A DNA stretch of 64,000 nt from Cesiribacter sp. SM1 (lineage in GTDB: Bacteria; Bacteroidota; Bacteroidia; Cytophagales; Cyclobacteriaceae): contig NZ_JAHXBU010000041.1 of the NCBI RefSeq assembly GCF_020178975.1, forward strand, positions 107,101 to 171,100. Direction: 5' to 3'. The notes under the pieces were generated by a model, which had not been told where the DNA came from, searched no databases, and saw only the letters and a program-made list of their open reading frames with translations. The position numbers and the translations under genes are program-made. This document shows positions 35,887-44,391 of this stretch, piece by piece; position 1 is the first letter of the stretch, and every line of letters begins with the position of its first letter.

Positions 35887-36384
35887 ATGCAAATCAGATT
35901 TTTTCGTTACGATAAAAATTATCTGCTGCGGGAAGCCCAGGAAGGCCTCCGTCAGCGCCTGCTGCTTTACCTCTGCAGCCAGGCCCGGCATGCCTACCAG
36001 CAGCATTTTAACCCGCTTGGACTGCTGGATAGCACTACCCTGCGCATTTGCAAAACCCAGCCTGCAACAGACAGCCTCCACCATATGTACGATGCCCTGG
36101 CTGCCATATACCGCTACCGCAACAGCAGCAACCAGTTGGAGCTCCTCTTCAACGGAAAAACACACCTGGAGCAGTATCGCCTCGACTGGAGCCAGTGCTT
36201 TGCCCAATGGTGCAGCCAGTTATGTGCCGACCCTGCCTTTGTAAGACTACTGCTGGGCATTACTGTTTTACAACCTGCCGGTAACCGTACCAGCCTTGCA
36301 GAGCAGCGCATTCGCAGCATTGTGCAGGAAAAGTTTGGCCTGAAAGTGCACAAGCGCCGCGGTATCCTGGAGCAAACAGCCTAA
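35887..36384 (+). CDS. Unknown protein of 165 residues
   Basis: No motif recognised. The protein is helix-rich and soluble, begins MQIRFFRYDKNYLLREAQEG and ends in a basic tail (KFGLKVHKRRGILEQTA). Several cysteines (residues 30, 55, 103, 109, 113) are scattered without metal-site spacing. A TATTTTTG element at 35873-35880 lies 6 bases upstream and resembles a -7 box, but no -33 partner is found. A longer overlapping frame at 35801-36244 was rejected as a shadow. It converges on the Nudix gene. Confidence 0.65.
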   Translation: MQIRFFRYDKNYLLREAQEGLRQRLLLYLCSQARHAYQQHFNPLGLLDSTTLRICKTQPATDSLHHMYDALAAIYRYRNSSNQLELLFNGKTHLEQYRLDWSQCFAQWCSQLCADPAFVRLLLGITVLQPAGNRTSLAEQRIRSIVQEKFGLKVHKRRGILEQTA

Positions 36385-36493
36385 GCCGCTCCCATTTCTC
36401 CGCAGCATCTGCCGGTATTTAAGCTAAGCTGGCCCGTACTGCGCAAACTTAAGGGTGATGTGAAAAGCGCATCGTATTTACGCGCAATCAGTA

Positions 36494-37066
36494 TCAGATC
36501 TTTGCCCCCGGATTATTTAGAGACCTGCCCTTTTTAAAGGCCAGCCATTGCACCGCTATAATGGTTTTAGCATCGAGCAGCTGTAGGGAGAGCAATTCGT
36601 CCAGGCTGTATTCTAATACCTCTATCTCCTCGTGCTCCTCATCCAGCCCGCCCCCTTCTGCTTTTTTAGTACTCACTTCGGCATAATACAGGAACAGTTT
36701 TTCAGTGCTCGCCCCACCCGAGGGATAGAAATCCCATATATGCTCCAGGTGGTCTGTTTCATAACCGGTTTCTTCCTCAATTTCTTTCCTGATTGTTTTT
36801 TCCGGATCTCCCTGCTCATTTTCAACAATGCCGGCAACAATCTCCAGCAACGCTCTGCCGGCACCATATCGGTACTGCTTTACCAGTATGTATTTATCTG
36901 TAGCTGTATTATAAACAAGCGCGGCAGCGGCACTGCCTATATCAAATACCTCCCTTTCAAAAGTTTTGCCCTTATCTTCAACAGTAAGCTTTTTAAAGCT
37001 ATAAAAGCCGTTATATATCGTTTCGTTCTTCTGGATCTTCATGTGGTTTTCTTTTGCTTTTATCAT
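36494..37066 (-). CDS. Nudix hydrolase, NudK/ADP-ribose pyrophosphatase-like
   Basis: 190 residues. The Nudix box is GIVENEQGDPEKTIRKEIEE with ETGYETD after it; KEIEEETG supplies the metal-binding glutamates, with lysine in place of the usual arginine, as in NudK. The following FYPSGGASTEKLFLYYAEVS segment is also typical of GDP-mannose/ADP-ribose pyrophosphatases, which hydrolyse nucleoside diphosphate sugars in the cytoplasm. The preceding YILVKQYRYGAGRALLEIVA is the standard strand before the box. Start is the ATG at 37066; a methionine 8 residues later is possible. Confidence 0.88.
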   Translation of the reverse strand: MIKAKENHMKIQKNETIYNGFYSFKKLTVEDKGKTFEREVFDIGSAAAALVYNTATDKYILVKQYRYGAGRALLEIVAGIVENEQGDPEKTIRKEIEEETGYETDHLEHIWDFYPSGGASTEKLFLYYAEVSTKKAEGGGLDEEHEEIEVLEYSLDELLSLQLLDAKTIIAVQWLAFKKGRSLNNPGAKI

Positions 37067-37169
37067 CTGGAATGGCTTTCCGGTGCACAGCAGCAGCAGC
37101 TCAATCTCCCATTAATCAAACCATACGCATCCTGCCAGGTTTTGATATTAACAACGCTTTAAAACCTTC

Positions 37170-37568
37170 ATGCGAAACGTTAACACCATTGCTGTACTTC
37201 AAGGCATTTTCTGGGCAGCTACAGGCATCTGGCCTATGATTCACCTGCCAAGCTTTTTATGGGTAACAGGCCCTAAAGAAGACATCTGGCTGCTCTATAC
37301 TGTTTCTGTTCTGATACTGGTGATAGGCCTGTTGCTGTCTGTTGCCGGGTTCAGAAAAACAGTTACACTTGAAATAAAATGGCTTGGAATAGGTGGTGCC
37401 CTGGGACTTACTGCCATTGATATTATTTACAGCACCCGGGATGTGATTGCTGATATTTACCGCTACGATGCTGTAGCAGAAACTATTATTATTCTGCTCT
37501 GGCTCTGGGCTGGCACAAATGGAATGGCCCGCTTATTAAAAAATGACTCCTCCGTAACCACCAGATAG
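37170..37568 (+). CDS. Small membrane protein of unknown function
   Basis: 132 residues with four predicted membrane helices: about 8-30 (VLQGIFWAATGIWPMIHLPS), 40-62 (LLYTVSVLILVIGLLLSV), 70-90 (LGIGGALGLTAIDII) and 103-120 (TIIILLWLWAGT). No conserved functional residues are recognised. It begins 103 bases from the divergent Nudix gene and lies 34 bases upstream of the PAP2 gene on the same strand, so it may be cotranscribed with that phosphatase. Confidence 0.75.
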   Translation: MRNVNTIAVLQGIFWAATGIWPMIHLPSFLWVTGPKEDIWLLYTVSVLILVIGLLLSVAGFRKTVTLEIKWLGIGGALGLTAIDIIYSTRDVIADIYRYDAVAETIIILLWLWAGTNGMARLLKNDSSVTTR

Positions 37569-37602
37569 CAGATATACATTTCAAATAGCAGATTATTACA
37601 AT

Positions 37603-38481
37603 ATGGATAAAACAATAAAAATACTAATCCTCTGGCTAAGCTTTAGCATCAGCATTCAACCATTAGCAGCACAGGTACCGGCAGCTGCAGATAGCGCAGG
37701 GCTGGAACAGGGTCCGTTAAGTCCTATGCTGCCACCACCCGTATTAGGAGATCCAAGGTTTGAGTTCAAAGCAAAAAAAGACATCCCTATTTTAGCAGGC
37801 GGGGCCGCCATGGCCATTGGAGGCTTTATCCTAAAGGCAAGGGTGCCTCAGCTTACCGAATCACAACTGGCAGCACTGGACCCTAACGCTATCAACTCCT
37901 TCGACAGAGGCGCTGTTGACAACTTAAGAGAACTTGACTCAAACCTAAGCGATTACCTGCTGGGCGTAAGTGCTATTGCACCTTTCTCAGTGCTGGCATC
38001 GCGCTCCATCAGGCGGGAGTCCCTGGCGGTAATGGTGATGTATCTGGAAACAGCCGCCCTCACAGGTGGGCTCACCAACCTTAGCAAGGGCCTGTTCAGA
38101 CGTAAACGACCTTATGTATATAATCCGGATGCGCTGCTGAAAGACAGAACAAAGGTGAGCGCCCGCCACTCCTTCTGGTCGGGTCACGTGGCCGCCTCGG
38201 CCTCCTTTATGTATTTAACGGCCTATATGGTTGATCGCTATGCCGACAGGCCTGGATGGAAATGGGCGGCCTGGTCTGGCGCTGTGGTAATTCCGGGCAC
38301 CATTGCTGTGTGGCGGTACACCTCGGGCAAGCATTTCCCCACAGATGTTTTAGCAGGCTACGCAGTGGGTGCAGGTGTAGGCCTGCTCATCCCAATGATA
38401 CACCGCAGCCAGCTGCCTAAAGATGTAACACTTAACATTCAGCCAACGCCCTATGGTGTACACGCTGCACTTACCTTCTGA
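37603..38481 (+). CDS. PAP2-family phosphatase
   Basis: 292 residues. A signal peptide (residues 1-24, ILILWLSFSISIQPLAA) precedes the domain. The phosphatidic acid phosphatase signature is visible: RRKRPYVYN, then SFWSGHVAASASF and WRYTSGKHFPTDVLAGYAVG, which supply the conserved Lys/Arg-Pro, Ser-Gly-His and Arg...His...Asp residues. Members dephosphorylate lipid phosphates such as undecaprenyl diphosphate or phosphatidic acid in the envelope. The signal peptide and few core helices favour a periplasmic or outer-membrane location. The stop codon forms the base of an exceptional 31-bp hairpin. Confidence 0.88.
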   Translation: MDKTIKILILWLSFSISIQPLAAQVPAAADSAGLEQGPLSPMLPPPVLGDPRFEFKAKKDIPILAGGAAMAIGGFILKARVPQLTESQLAALDPNAINSFDRGAVDNLRELDSNLSDYLLGVSAIAPFSVLASRSIRRESLAVMVMYLETAALTGGLTNLSKGLFRRKRPYVYNPDALLKDRTKVSARHSFWSGHVAASASFMYLTAYMVDRYADRPGWKWAAWSGAVVIPGTIAVWRYTSGKHFPTDVLAGYAVGAGVGLLIPMIHRSQLPKDVTLNIQPTPYGVHAALTF

Positions 38482-38547
38482 AGGACTACGACCTAAAAAA
38501 AATGCCCCGTCGGTCAGACGGGGCATTTTTTTTAGGTCGTAGTCCTT
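38481..38547. terminator. 31-bp perfect hairpin, bidirectional terminator
   Basis: Bases 38481-38511 are perfectly complementary to 38517-38547 with a 5-base GGTCA loop. The inner part, an A8/T8 tract around GCCCCGTC/GACGGGGC, is a classical terminator readable on both strands. The outer 14 base pairs extend it into a much longer stem. It separates the convergent PAP2 and ferredoxin operons. Confidence 0.9.
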
Positions 38548-38562
38548 TTTATACCACCCAGA

Positions 38563-38600
38563 GTTAAGCCTCCGGCATAATGTTAAGCCTCCGGCATAAT
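38563..38600. repeat. 19-bp tandem duplication at the ferredoxin stop
   Basis: The 19-base unit GTTAAGCCTCCGGCATAAT occurs twice without a gap. On the minus strand each copy contains codons for the last residues and the TAA stop of the ferredoxin gene, so the second copy lies just beyond the true stop. Probably replication slippage. Confidence 0.85.
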
Positions 38601-38906
38601 GCGTACTACCAGGCCATCCAGCTCGGGAGATACCCGCAGCTGACATGACAGACGGCTGCCAGCAACAGCATGCGGCAGCGATTCCAGCATGTAGGCTTCG
38701 TCTTCGCTCTGCTCTGGCAGCTCACCGCTTTCCAGCACTTCTACATGGCAGGTGGCACAAATAGCCATTCCGCCACACATGGCCTGCACTTCCAGCTCAT
38801 GCGCCTTTAGTACTTCCATTACCGAAAGGCCCATATCAGTAGGTGCCTCCAGCTTAAGCCTTTCGCCGTTTTCCTGTTGCACGAACAGGTTTATCATGTT
38901 TTCCAT
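38583..38906 (-). CDS. 2Fe-2S ferredoxin
   Basis: 107 residues. The cluster ligands are Cys44, Cys50, Cys53 and Cys88 (MCGGMAICATCHVEVL and SRLSCQLRV), the adrenodoxin/bacterial vertebrate-type pattern. Start may be Met1 or Met4. It shares one base (TAATG) with the stop of the reductase gene, so the pair is translationally coupled and probably functions as an electron-transfer unit with that NAD(P)H-dependent flavoenzyme. Physiological acceptor unknown; iron-sulfur assembly or a monooxygenase are possibilities. Confidence 0.9.
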   Translation of the reverse strand: MENMINLFVQQENGERLKLEAPTDMGLSVMEVLKAHELEVQAMCGGMAICATCHVEVLESGELPEQSEDEAYMLESLPHAVAGSRLSCQLRVSPELDGLVVRIMPEA

Positions 38907-39916
38907 TAGAGCTCTTGTATGCCGTTTACGGTCGTGTATTTTAAGGAGAACTTCTTATCTGGGAACACCAGCTTATAAGCACTTTGTGCTGCCAGTGCCG
39001 ATTCGTGGAAGCCACATAAAATCAGCTTTAGCTTGCCCGGGTAAGTATTAATATCGCCTATAGCATAAACGCCCGGTATGTTGGTAGAATAATCGAAAGT
39101 ATTGACCACAATGGCCCCTTTCTCCAGCTCCAGCCCCCACTGATCGATAGGCCCCAGCTTTGGCACCAGGCCAAAGAGCGGAATAAAGTAATCGACCTCC
39201 AGGGCATGAGAATCACCTTTGTCGGGCTGCACGATAACAGCTTTAAGACTATTCTCACCATGCACCTCTACCACATTGGCATTCAGCTGCAGCTTAATTT
39301 TGCCTGCCGCCGCCAGGGCGGCTACCTTATCTGCAGACTCGGGCGCGCCACGGAAGCTGCTGCCACGGTGAACGAGCGTTAGCTCTTCGGCTACATCGGC
39401 CAGGAAGATGGTCCAGTCGAGGGCAGAGTCGCCACCACCGGCAATTACAATGCGCTTGCCCCTGTATTTTTCAGGGTCTTTCACCATATAGTCGATGCCG
39501 TGGCTTTCGTACTTCTCCAGGTTTGGTATAGCAGGCTTGCGTGGTTCAAAAGAACCAAGGCCACCGGCTATAAATACTGCTTTGCAGTTAATTTCGGTAC
39601 CATCTACAGTAGTTACCTGTATGGTGCCGTCCTCCAGTTTGTTCAGGTGTTCTACGCGCTCACCCAGGGTAAAGGTAGGATGAAATGGCTCGATCTGCTT
39701 TTGCAGGTTTTTCACCAGGTCTCCGGCCAGTACTTCGGGAAAGCCCGGAATATCATAAATCGGCTTTTTAGGATATATTTCAGTTAGTTGTCCGCCAACT
39801 GCAGGCAGGGCATCTACCACATGGCAGCGCATTTTGAGCAATCCTGCTTCAAACACCGCAAAAAGACCAACCGGCCCGGCCCCGACCACACAAATATCAG
39901 TTGTTATGTTCTTCAT
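38906..39916 (-). CDS. Thioredoxin reductase-like ferredoxin-NAD(P) reductase
   Basis: 336 residues from the ATG at 39916; the earlier in-frame start at 39967 would run through the promoter-like element and is rejected. The FAD-binding motif is DICVVGAGPVGLFAVFEAG at the start, and the NAD(P)H motif is RIVIAGGGDSALDWTIFLAD in the centre. The C-terminal part contains YAIGDINTYPGKLKLILCGF. No CxxC redox pair is present, which distinguishes it from thioredoxin reductase and fits the YumC-type ferredoxin-NAD(P) reductases. It is the first gene of the operon with the ferredoxin. Confidence 0.9.
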   Translation of the reverse strand: MKNITTDICVVGAGPVGLFAVFEAGLLKMRCHVVDALPAVGGQLTEIYPKKPIYDIPGFPEVLAGDLVKNLQKQIEPFHPTFTLGERVEHLNKLEDGTIQVTTVDGTEINCKAVFIAGGLGSFEPRKPAIPNLEKYESHGIDYMVKDPEKYRGKRIVIAGGGDSALDWTIFLADVAEELTLVHRGSSFRGAPESADKVAALAAAGKIKLQLNANVVEVHGENSLKAVIVQPDKGDSHALEVDYFIPLFGLVPKLGPIDQWGLELEKGAIVVNTFDYSTNIPGVYAIGDINTYPGKLKLILCGFHESALAAQSAYKLVFPDKKFSLKYTTVNGIQEL

Positions 39917-39953
39917 TACAGAAGTTGTTTTAGGTTGTATGTACTTGGCGGTG

Positions 39954-39986
39954 CAAAGATATAGCACGCCACGGCATCAAACACAA
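39954..39986 (-). promoter_or_regulatory. Probable promoter of the reductase/ferredoxin operon
   Basis: On the minus strand TATCTTTG (39961-39954) matches TAnnTTTG, and a TTG (39986-39984) lies 22 bases upstream; another TTG is 16 bases upstream. Transcription would start near 39947, leaving a leader of about 30 bases before the ATG at 39916. Confidence 0.55.
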
Positions 39987-40375
39987 TTTCAGGCTAAATT
40001 AAAGCCTTTTAAAGTCCAATCCTGAACCTGCTTGCTGCTGATCGCCTACTTTTAACGACATTCCAAAGCTGTTTTGTTCCCCTTCATTACTTGAATGAGT
40101 ACAAAAACAAATGTACTGCAGGATTAAAAGTTTAACATGTGGAATTGGCTGGCACACTGGCAAAATACCAACACCGCACCCAGCAGCACAGCATACCTAC
40201 TGGTGGTGCCGCAGATCTTATTATTCATGAATTGCGCAAAAAGCTACTATATTGACACCCGGTTTTGCAGTCAGTATTTAAACTTTTCCAAACCCACAGC
40301 AACAGCTGTTAAACCTAAGCTGCAAAACCCAGACAACCTATAATATACATCCCCCATCAAGTATTGATATAGCAC
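39987..40375. other. 389-base gap without a recognised gene
   Basis: Divergent region between the reductase operon and the pentapeptide-repeat gene. A 68-codon frame at 40137-40343 has no protein-like features. No hairpin or clear promoter for the plus-strand gene was found. Confidence 0.55.
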
Positions 40376-40948
40376 ATGGAGCCAATTGTTCATCAGCATA
40401 AACTGTTTGAAAACCTCAACTACTCCGGAAAAGCACTAAAGAACCGGGAATTTGAAAAATGCCATTTCAAGGTATGTGACTTTTCGGGCAGTGATTTTTC
40501 AGGCAACCGTTTTACCGACTGTACTTTTACCGGCTGCAACATGGGGCTCCTGAAACTGAACCAGGCTACCATGGATGGTATATTTTTCAAAGAGTGTAAG
40601 CTGATTGGCGTAAACTTTAATGATTGCGCCGACCTGCTCTTTTCGGTGCGCTTCGAAAACTGCCTGCTGGATTACGCCTCTTTTGTGAATAAAAAAATGA
40701 GCAAGGCGTCTTTCAGGAACTCTTCCCTAAAGAGCACCATCTTTAGCAATGCTGTATTAAATAAAGCCTTGTTTGATAATACAGACCTGCAGGGAGCCGT
40801 GTTTAACAGAACCAATCTGCAGGAAGCTAATTTTATTACGGCCTATAACTTTGCCATCGATCCGGAACTGAATATGATAAAGAAAGCAAAGTTTTCCCAG
40901 CAGGGGGTACTTGGCCTGCTGGCCAAATACGATATTCAGATAGAATAA
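40376..40948 (+). CDS. Pentapeptide-repeat protein
   Basis: 190 residues. Pentapeptide repeats of the A(D/N)LxF type run through most of the protein: FEKCHFKVCDFSGSDFSGNR, then FTDCTFTGCNMG and later ASFRNSSLKSTIFSNAVLNK and LFDNTDLQGAVFNRTNLQEA. These stack into a right-handed quadrilateral beta-helix. The two blocks separated by a non-repeat segment (about residues 85-110) resemble the Qnr/McbG group, some of which mimic DNA and protect gyrase, but no specific role can be assigned. No signal peptide. Confidence 0.88.
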   Translation: MEPIVHQHKLFENLNYSGKALKNREFEKCHFKVCDFSGSDFSGNRFTDCTFTGCNMGLLKLNQATMDGIFFKECKLIGVNFNDCADLLFSVRFENCLLDYASFVNKKMSKASFRNSSLKSTIFSNAVLNKALFDNTDLQGAVFNRTNLQEANFITAYNFAIDPELNMIKKAKFSQQGVLGLLAKYDIQIE

Positions 40949-40978
40949 AGCAGCAGCACCTGCCAGGTTGCAGGAAGC

Positions 40979-41767
40979 CTAAAACAGCGATTGCTGCTGA
41001 TCCAGATTCCATTGACCCAGGTCCGGAGAAATACCCATACGCTCCCAAACCAGCTGCTGCAATAATTTAGCATTGTGGGCTGCATAGCCGTTCTGGTCGT
41101 TATCGAAGTAAATGTAAACATCGCGTCCCTGCCGCTGCCACTCCAGGCAATTGTTGGCCCACCAGTGCATGCCTTCGTCGCTGTAGCTGCCGGCATATTT
41201 ACCTTCGGGCCCGTGCAGGCGCACATATACAAAATCTGCAGTTATCTCAAAAGGCGATAAGTGCCTGTCGAGCTCATAAATACAAAAGGCTATGTTATAG
41301 CGCCGCAGCAACTCCATTACAGCCGGGTTGTACCAGCTGTGGTTCCTGAACTCAAAGGTATAGCGGTAGTAGGGCGGCAGGGCTTTCAGAAAATCCTCTA
41401 GCTTATGCATGGATATGTTCATGAAGGGAGGCAGCTGAAAAAGGATTGGCCCCAGCTTCTCCTCAAGCGCCTGTACATTTTCAAAGAAACGCGCTATGCT
41501 CTGCTGTGGGTCTGTGAGCTTTTTCATGTGCGTGATAAAGCGGCTTGCTTTAACGGCAAACAAAAAATCAGGGGGCACGGCAGCACGCCAGCCGGCAAAG
41601 GTCTGGGCTGAGGGCAGTCTATAAAACGAATTATTGATTTCTACACTCCTGAAAAAATTCAGGTAATAACGGGTAAAGTCTTTTGATTTAAGGCCATGGG
41701 GGTAGAAGGTACCCATCCAGTGCTTGTAGTGCCAGCCCGACGTGCCAATGTAGATCTTTCGCTCCAT
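40979..41767 (-). CDS. DUF72 (YecE-like) protein
   Basis: 262 residues. The N-terminal IYIGTSGWHYKHWMGTFYP, the VEINNSFYRLPS segment and PDFLFAVKASRFITHMKKL are hallmark DUF72 sequences. The later FEFRNHSWYN, YVRLHGPEGKYAGSYSDEGM and VYIYFDNDQNGYAAHNA complete the family pattern. It is a TIM-barrel-like fold with no well established function. It converges on the pentapeptide-repeat gene with a 30-base gap. No signal peptide, so cytoplasmic. Confidence 0.9.
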   Translation of the reverse strand: MERKIYIGTSGWHYKHWMGTFYPHGLKSKDFTRYYLNFFRSVEINNSFYRLPSAQTFAGWRAAVPPDFLFAVKASRFITHMKKLTDPQQSIARFFENVQALEEKLGPILFQLPPFMNISMHKLEDFLKALPPYYRYTFEFRNHSWYNPAVMELLRRYNIAFCIYELDRHLSPFEITADFVYVRLHGPEGKYAGSYSDEGMHWWANNCLEWQRQGRDVYIYFDNDQNGYAAHNAKLLQQLVWERMGISPDLGQWNLDQQQSLF

Positions 41768-42286
41768 GCATGTTTGTTTTTAGCCTTATTTTCCTAACGG
41801 TCTCTAAACGTTAAGGTTAGGCTGCACACATAACTAAAGCCGGTACCTTCACTCCAGAGGCCGCTATGGCCATTTTTAAAGTTACTGTACTAAGCTGGCC
41901 GATGAAAAAAAATGTAGCGCCCGTGCAAGTTTTGCCCATTATTAAACCAGAAAATATTCCATTTCTAATATAACTTGTATTTGAATTCAACTTCCCTGAG
42001 GCATTCCTGCCAAGGAAACTAACGAAGGCTAGCTGAAGGCAAAAAAGAAGGATTAAAGTATACAGGATCACACAATCAAGCGTTTAGGGAAACCCGCAGA
42101 GATTTAGGCACGCTCTTTGCATCCCTTTAAGTAATCTCTCTAGTGCCAATAAACCTCCCCTCCTACTTAGCGGCTAATTAGTAAAATTTCAGGATCAGAA
42201 CAAATCAGTATTTTACTATAGCAGGTACAGCTGGCAGGGAAACGAAGAACAGATTAAACAAAGTAGAAAAAAGATTTATAGTAGAT
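41768..42286. other. 519-base gap without a recognised gene
   Basis: Divergent region between the DUF72 gene and the start of the 42-52 kb cluster. An 84-codon minus-strand frame at 41817-42071 is unlikely to be a gene. I found only a weak imperfect inverted repeat near 41790-41820 and no canonical promoter. The region must contain the promoter for the gene at 42287. Confidence 0.55.
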
Positions 42287-44353
42287 ATGCAATCAGATAA
42301 GCTGATGAACCTCTACCTGTGGAATAACGGCAGCGCCTATGTTGCTCCCGGGGGACTGGAAGAAGAGGTTAGTCAACATTTGAGTTATAAACTGTTGCTG
42401 AAGCAACCCGGCAACACCGCCACTGTACATGCCCTGAAATCAGTTGCAGAGAGTGGCATGCTGGAGGCAAATGAGCCTTTACCCCTAAAAATAAGGCAGG
42501 AGATAAGCTCGGTGGCTGCAAATCCGCTGCACAGCAGCAATGTAGCACTGGTTATCAACATAAAAGCTGAAGCAGATGCATATTTTAGCCTGCAGGGAAG
42601 GCTGGATACACCAGAGCTGGCTTATGATGATGCTTACCTCTACCTGCCCGGCTTCTGGTACCGCAAAAACCTGCGCTCGCCACAGCATACACCTTCTGAG
42701 AGGGTAAGCAAAAACTGGATTGTACGCGAAGACCGCCTAAGCACACCACTGGTGGGCATATTCGATAACGAAAAAGGCCTTAGCTATTCGCTTGTTCGTA
42801 CAGACAAGATCGAAAAGCATGCCCTTGCCCAGCACAACCATGGTGAGGTAATCCTTAGCGGCCCTTCCGATATGGGTGCGCTTGGTTTTGGTGAAGAAGA
42901 TGGAACTCCGCACCTTTCTTTTGCCTATCCTTATATGGAGGCGCCCCACAGCTACTACCGCAAGCTTAGCCTGGGCGCTCCTGTAACATCTTTCCTCTAC
43001 TTAAAAAAAGGAGAAAGCATTACGCTGCGCTACCAGCTTATTAAGTTTGAGGCCTTTGATTATGCCGAGTACATGAAACAGATCTGGACCTGCTCCTACG
43101 ACCTGTTTCAGCCACAGCCGCTTAACAGCAATAAGCTAAGCGATGCAGAAATCAAAAAAGTACTGAGCAGCTTTTACCATGAATCTTATGTTGAAGTAGG
43201 CCGGCTCAAAGGTTTTTCTGGTGTGCACCTGGAAACCAATGCCTGCAAACCAGGCAAATTACTGGAGGTAGGGTTTGTAGGCCGCGTACTGCTCAATGGC
43301 TTTAATGCCCTGGAGTGGGCCGAGGAGCAGGGCGATGAAAAGCTGAAAAAAATTGCCTATTCCGTACTGAACAGCTATGAGCAGTGGGGCTTTTCAAAAG
43401 AGGGCTTTATTCGCGAGCTGGTGGGCGAGTACCATGGCTACCCGGTTAAAAAAGATCTTTATTCTATTCGCCGCCAGTCAGAAGGTATTTATGCCATCCT
43501 GCTCTACCTCGATTACGAGAAGCAAAGAGGCAGAAGGCACCCACTCTGGGAAGAGCGTATCCTGAACCTGCTGGACCTGCTACTTGCCCTGCAAATGTTC
43601 GATGGAAGCTTTCCGCGCAAGTTTAAAGGCAACGGCCGCATAGTAGATGCTGTTGGTGGCAGCTCTCCATCTGCCGTTCCTGCGCTGGTAATGGCCTATA
43701 AATACTTCGACGACGACCGCTACCTGAACGCTGCCCGCAAGGTTATTGATTACCAGGATAAAGAGATGATCTCCAAATCGGACTACTTCTCTTCTACCCT
43801 GGATGCCGATTGTGAAGACAAGGAAGCCTCTCTTTACGCTGCCGTAGCCCTGTATTACATGGCCATGGTAACAGTAGGTGGCGAAAAGATACGCTACACC
43901 TCACTGGCAAAGCAGGCCGCCTACTTTACCCTTTCGTGGTACTACACCTGGGATGTACCCTTTGCACAGGGCCAGATGCTGGGCGATATTGGCCTGAAAA
44001 GCCGTGGCTGGGGTAATGTGTCGGTAGAGAACAACCACATAGATGTGTATGTGTTCGAGTTCGATGAAGTGCTGAAATGGCTGGCAGAAGAAACAGGTGA
44101 GCTGCGTTTTGCCCAGTTTGCCGATCTTATCCGCTCTTCCATGCGTGAGCAGCTGCTGCCTTACAAAGGCCATATGGTGGGTATTGCCAAAGAAGGTTAT
44201 TACCCCGAGGTGGTGCAGCATACCGACTGGGACTACGGTCACTTCGGCAAAGGTTTCTATAACGATCTTTTTGCTCCGGGCTGGACGGTTTCCTCTATCT
44301 GGGAGCTGCTTACCGATAACAGGGCGAAAGATTTCCTGACCAGGAAAAGATAA
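42287..44353 (+). CDS. Unknown large protein, predicted beta-sandwich plus helical toroid
   Basis: 688 residues, no signal peptide (Met1 or Met7). The first 290 or so residues are beta-rich; the rest is helical and carries sequences seen in (alpha/alpha)6 glycoside-active proteins, such as LLALQMFDGSFPRKFKGNGR, VPALVMAYKYFDDDRYLNAA, DADCEDKEASLYAAVALYYM and VENNHIDVYVFEFDEVLKWL. I do not recognise a catalytic motif; several conserved-looking Asp, Glu and His residues (in QHTDWDYGHFG, for example) could line an active site. Because it precedes a glycosidase-like fusion gene, glycan processing in the cytoplasm is inferred. A terminator follows. Confidence 0.75.
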   Translation: MQSDKLMNLYLWNNGSAYVAPGGLEEEVSQHLSYKLLLKQPGNTATVHALKSVAESGMLEANEPLPLKIRQEISSVAANPLHSSNVALVINIKAEADAYFSLQGRLDTPELAYDDAYLYLPGFWYRKNLRSPQHTPSERVSKNWIVREDRLSTPLVGIFDNEKGLSYSLVRTDKIEKHALAQHNHGEVILSGPSDMGALGFGEEDGTPHLSFAYPYMEAPHSYYRKLSLGAPVTSFLYLKKGESITLRYQLIKFEAFDYAEYMKQIWTCSYDLFQPQPLNSNKLSDAEIKKVLSSFYHESYVEVGRLKGFSGVHLETNACKPGKLLEVGFVGRVLLNGFNALEWAEEQGDEKLKKIAYSVLNSYEQWGFSKEGFIRELVGEYHGYPVKKDLYSIRRQSEGIYAILLYLDYEKQRGRRHPLWEERILNLLDLLLALQMFDGSFPRKFKGNGRIVDAVGGSSPSAVPALVMAYKYFDDDRYLNAARKVIDYQDKEMISKSDYFSSTLDADCEDKEASLYAAVALYYMAMVTVGGEKIRYTSLAKQAAYFTLSWYYTWDVPFAQGQMLGDIGLKSRGWGNVSVENNHIDVYVFEFDEVLKWLAEETGELRFAQFADLIRSSMREQLLPYKGHMVGIAKEGYYPEVVQHTDWDYGHFGKGFYNDLFAPGWTVSSIWELLTDNRAKDFLTRKR

Positions 44354-44391
44354 AACAAAGCCTCTTCCCGCCGGAAGGGGCTTTGTTTTTT
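44352..44391 (+). terminator. Intrinsic terminator after the unknown toroid gene
   Basis: AAAACAAAGCCTCTTCC (44352-44368) pairs with 44373-44389 over 17 base pairs with one wobble, around a CGCC loop, and the 3' arm continues into a T-run. It separates this gene from the next one, so the two are transcribed separately. Confidence 0.88.

Noticed and set aside
35801..36244. 147-codon frame overlapping the unknown gene at 35887
   Set aside because: The alternative frame at 35887-36384 is longer, ends cleanly and has more protein-like composition.
39917..39967. N-terminal extension of the ferredoxin reductase
   Set aside because: It contains the predicted promoter element and lacks conservation-like sequence before the FAD motif.
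40137..40343. 68-codon frame before the pentapeptide-repeat gene
   Set aside because: No domain, signal or ribosome-binding site; looks like chance coding.
41817..42071. 84-codon minus-strand frame in the gap before the glycan cluster
   Set aside because: Hydrophobic start but no recognisable protein features and atypical composition.
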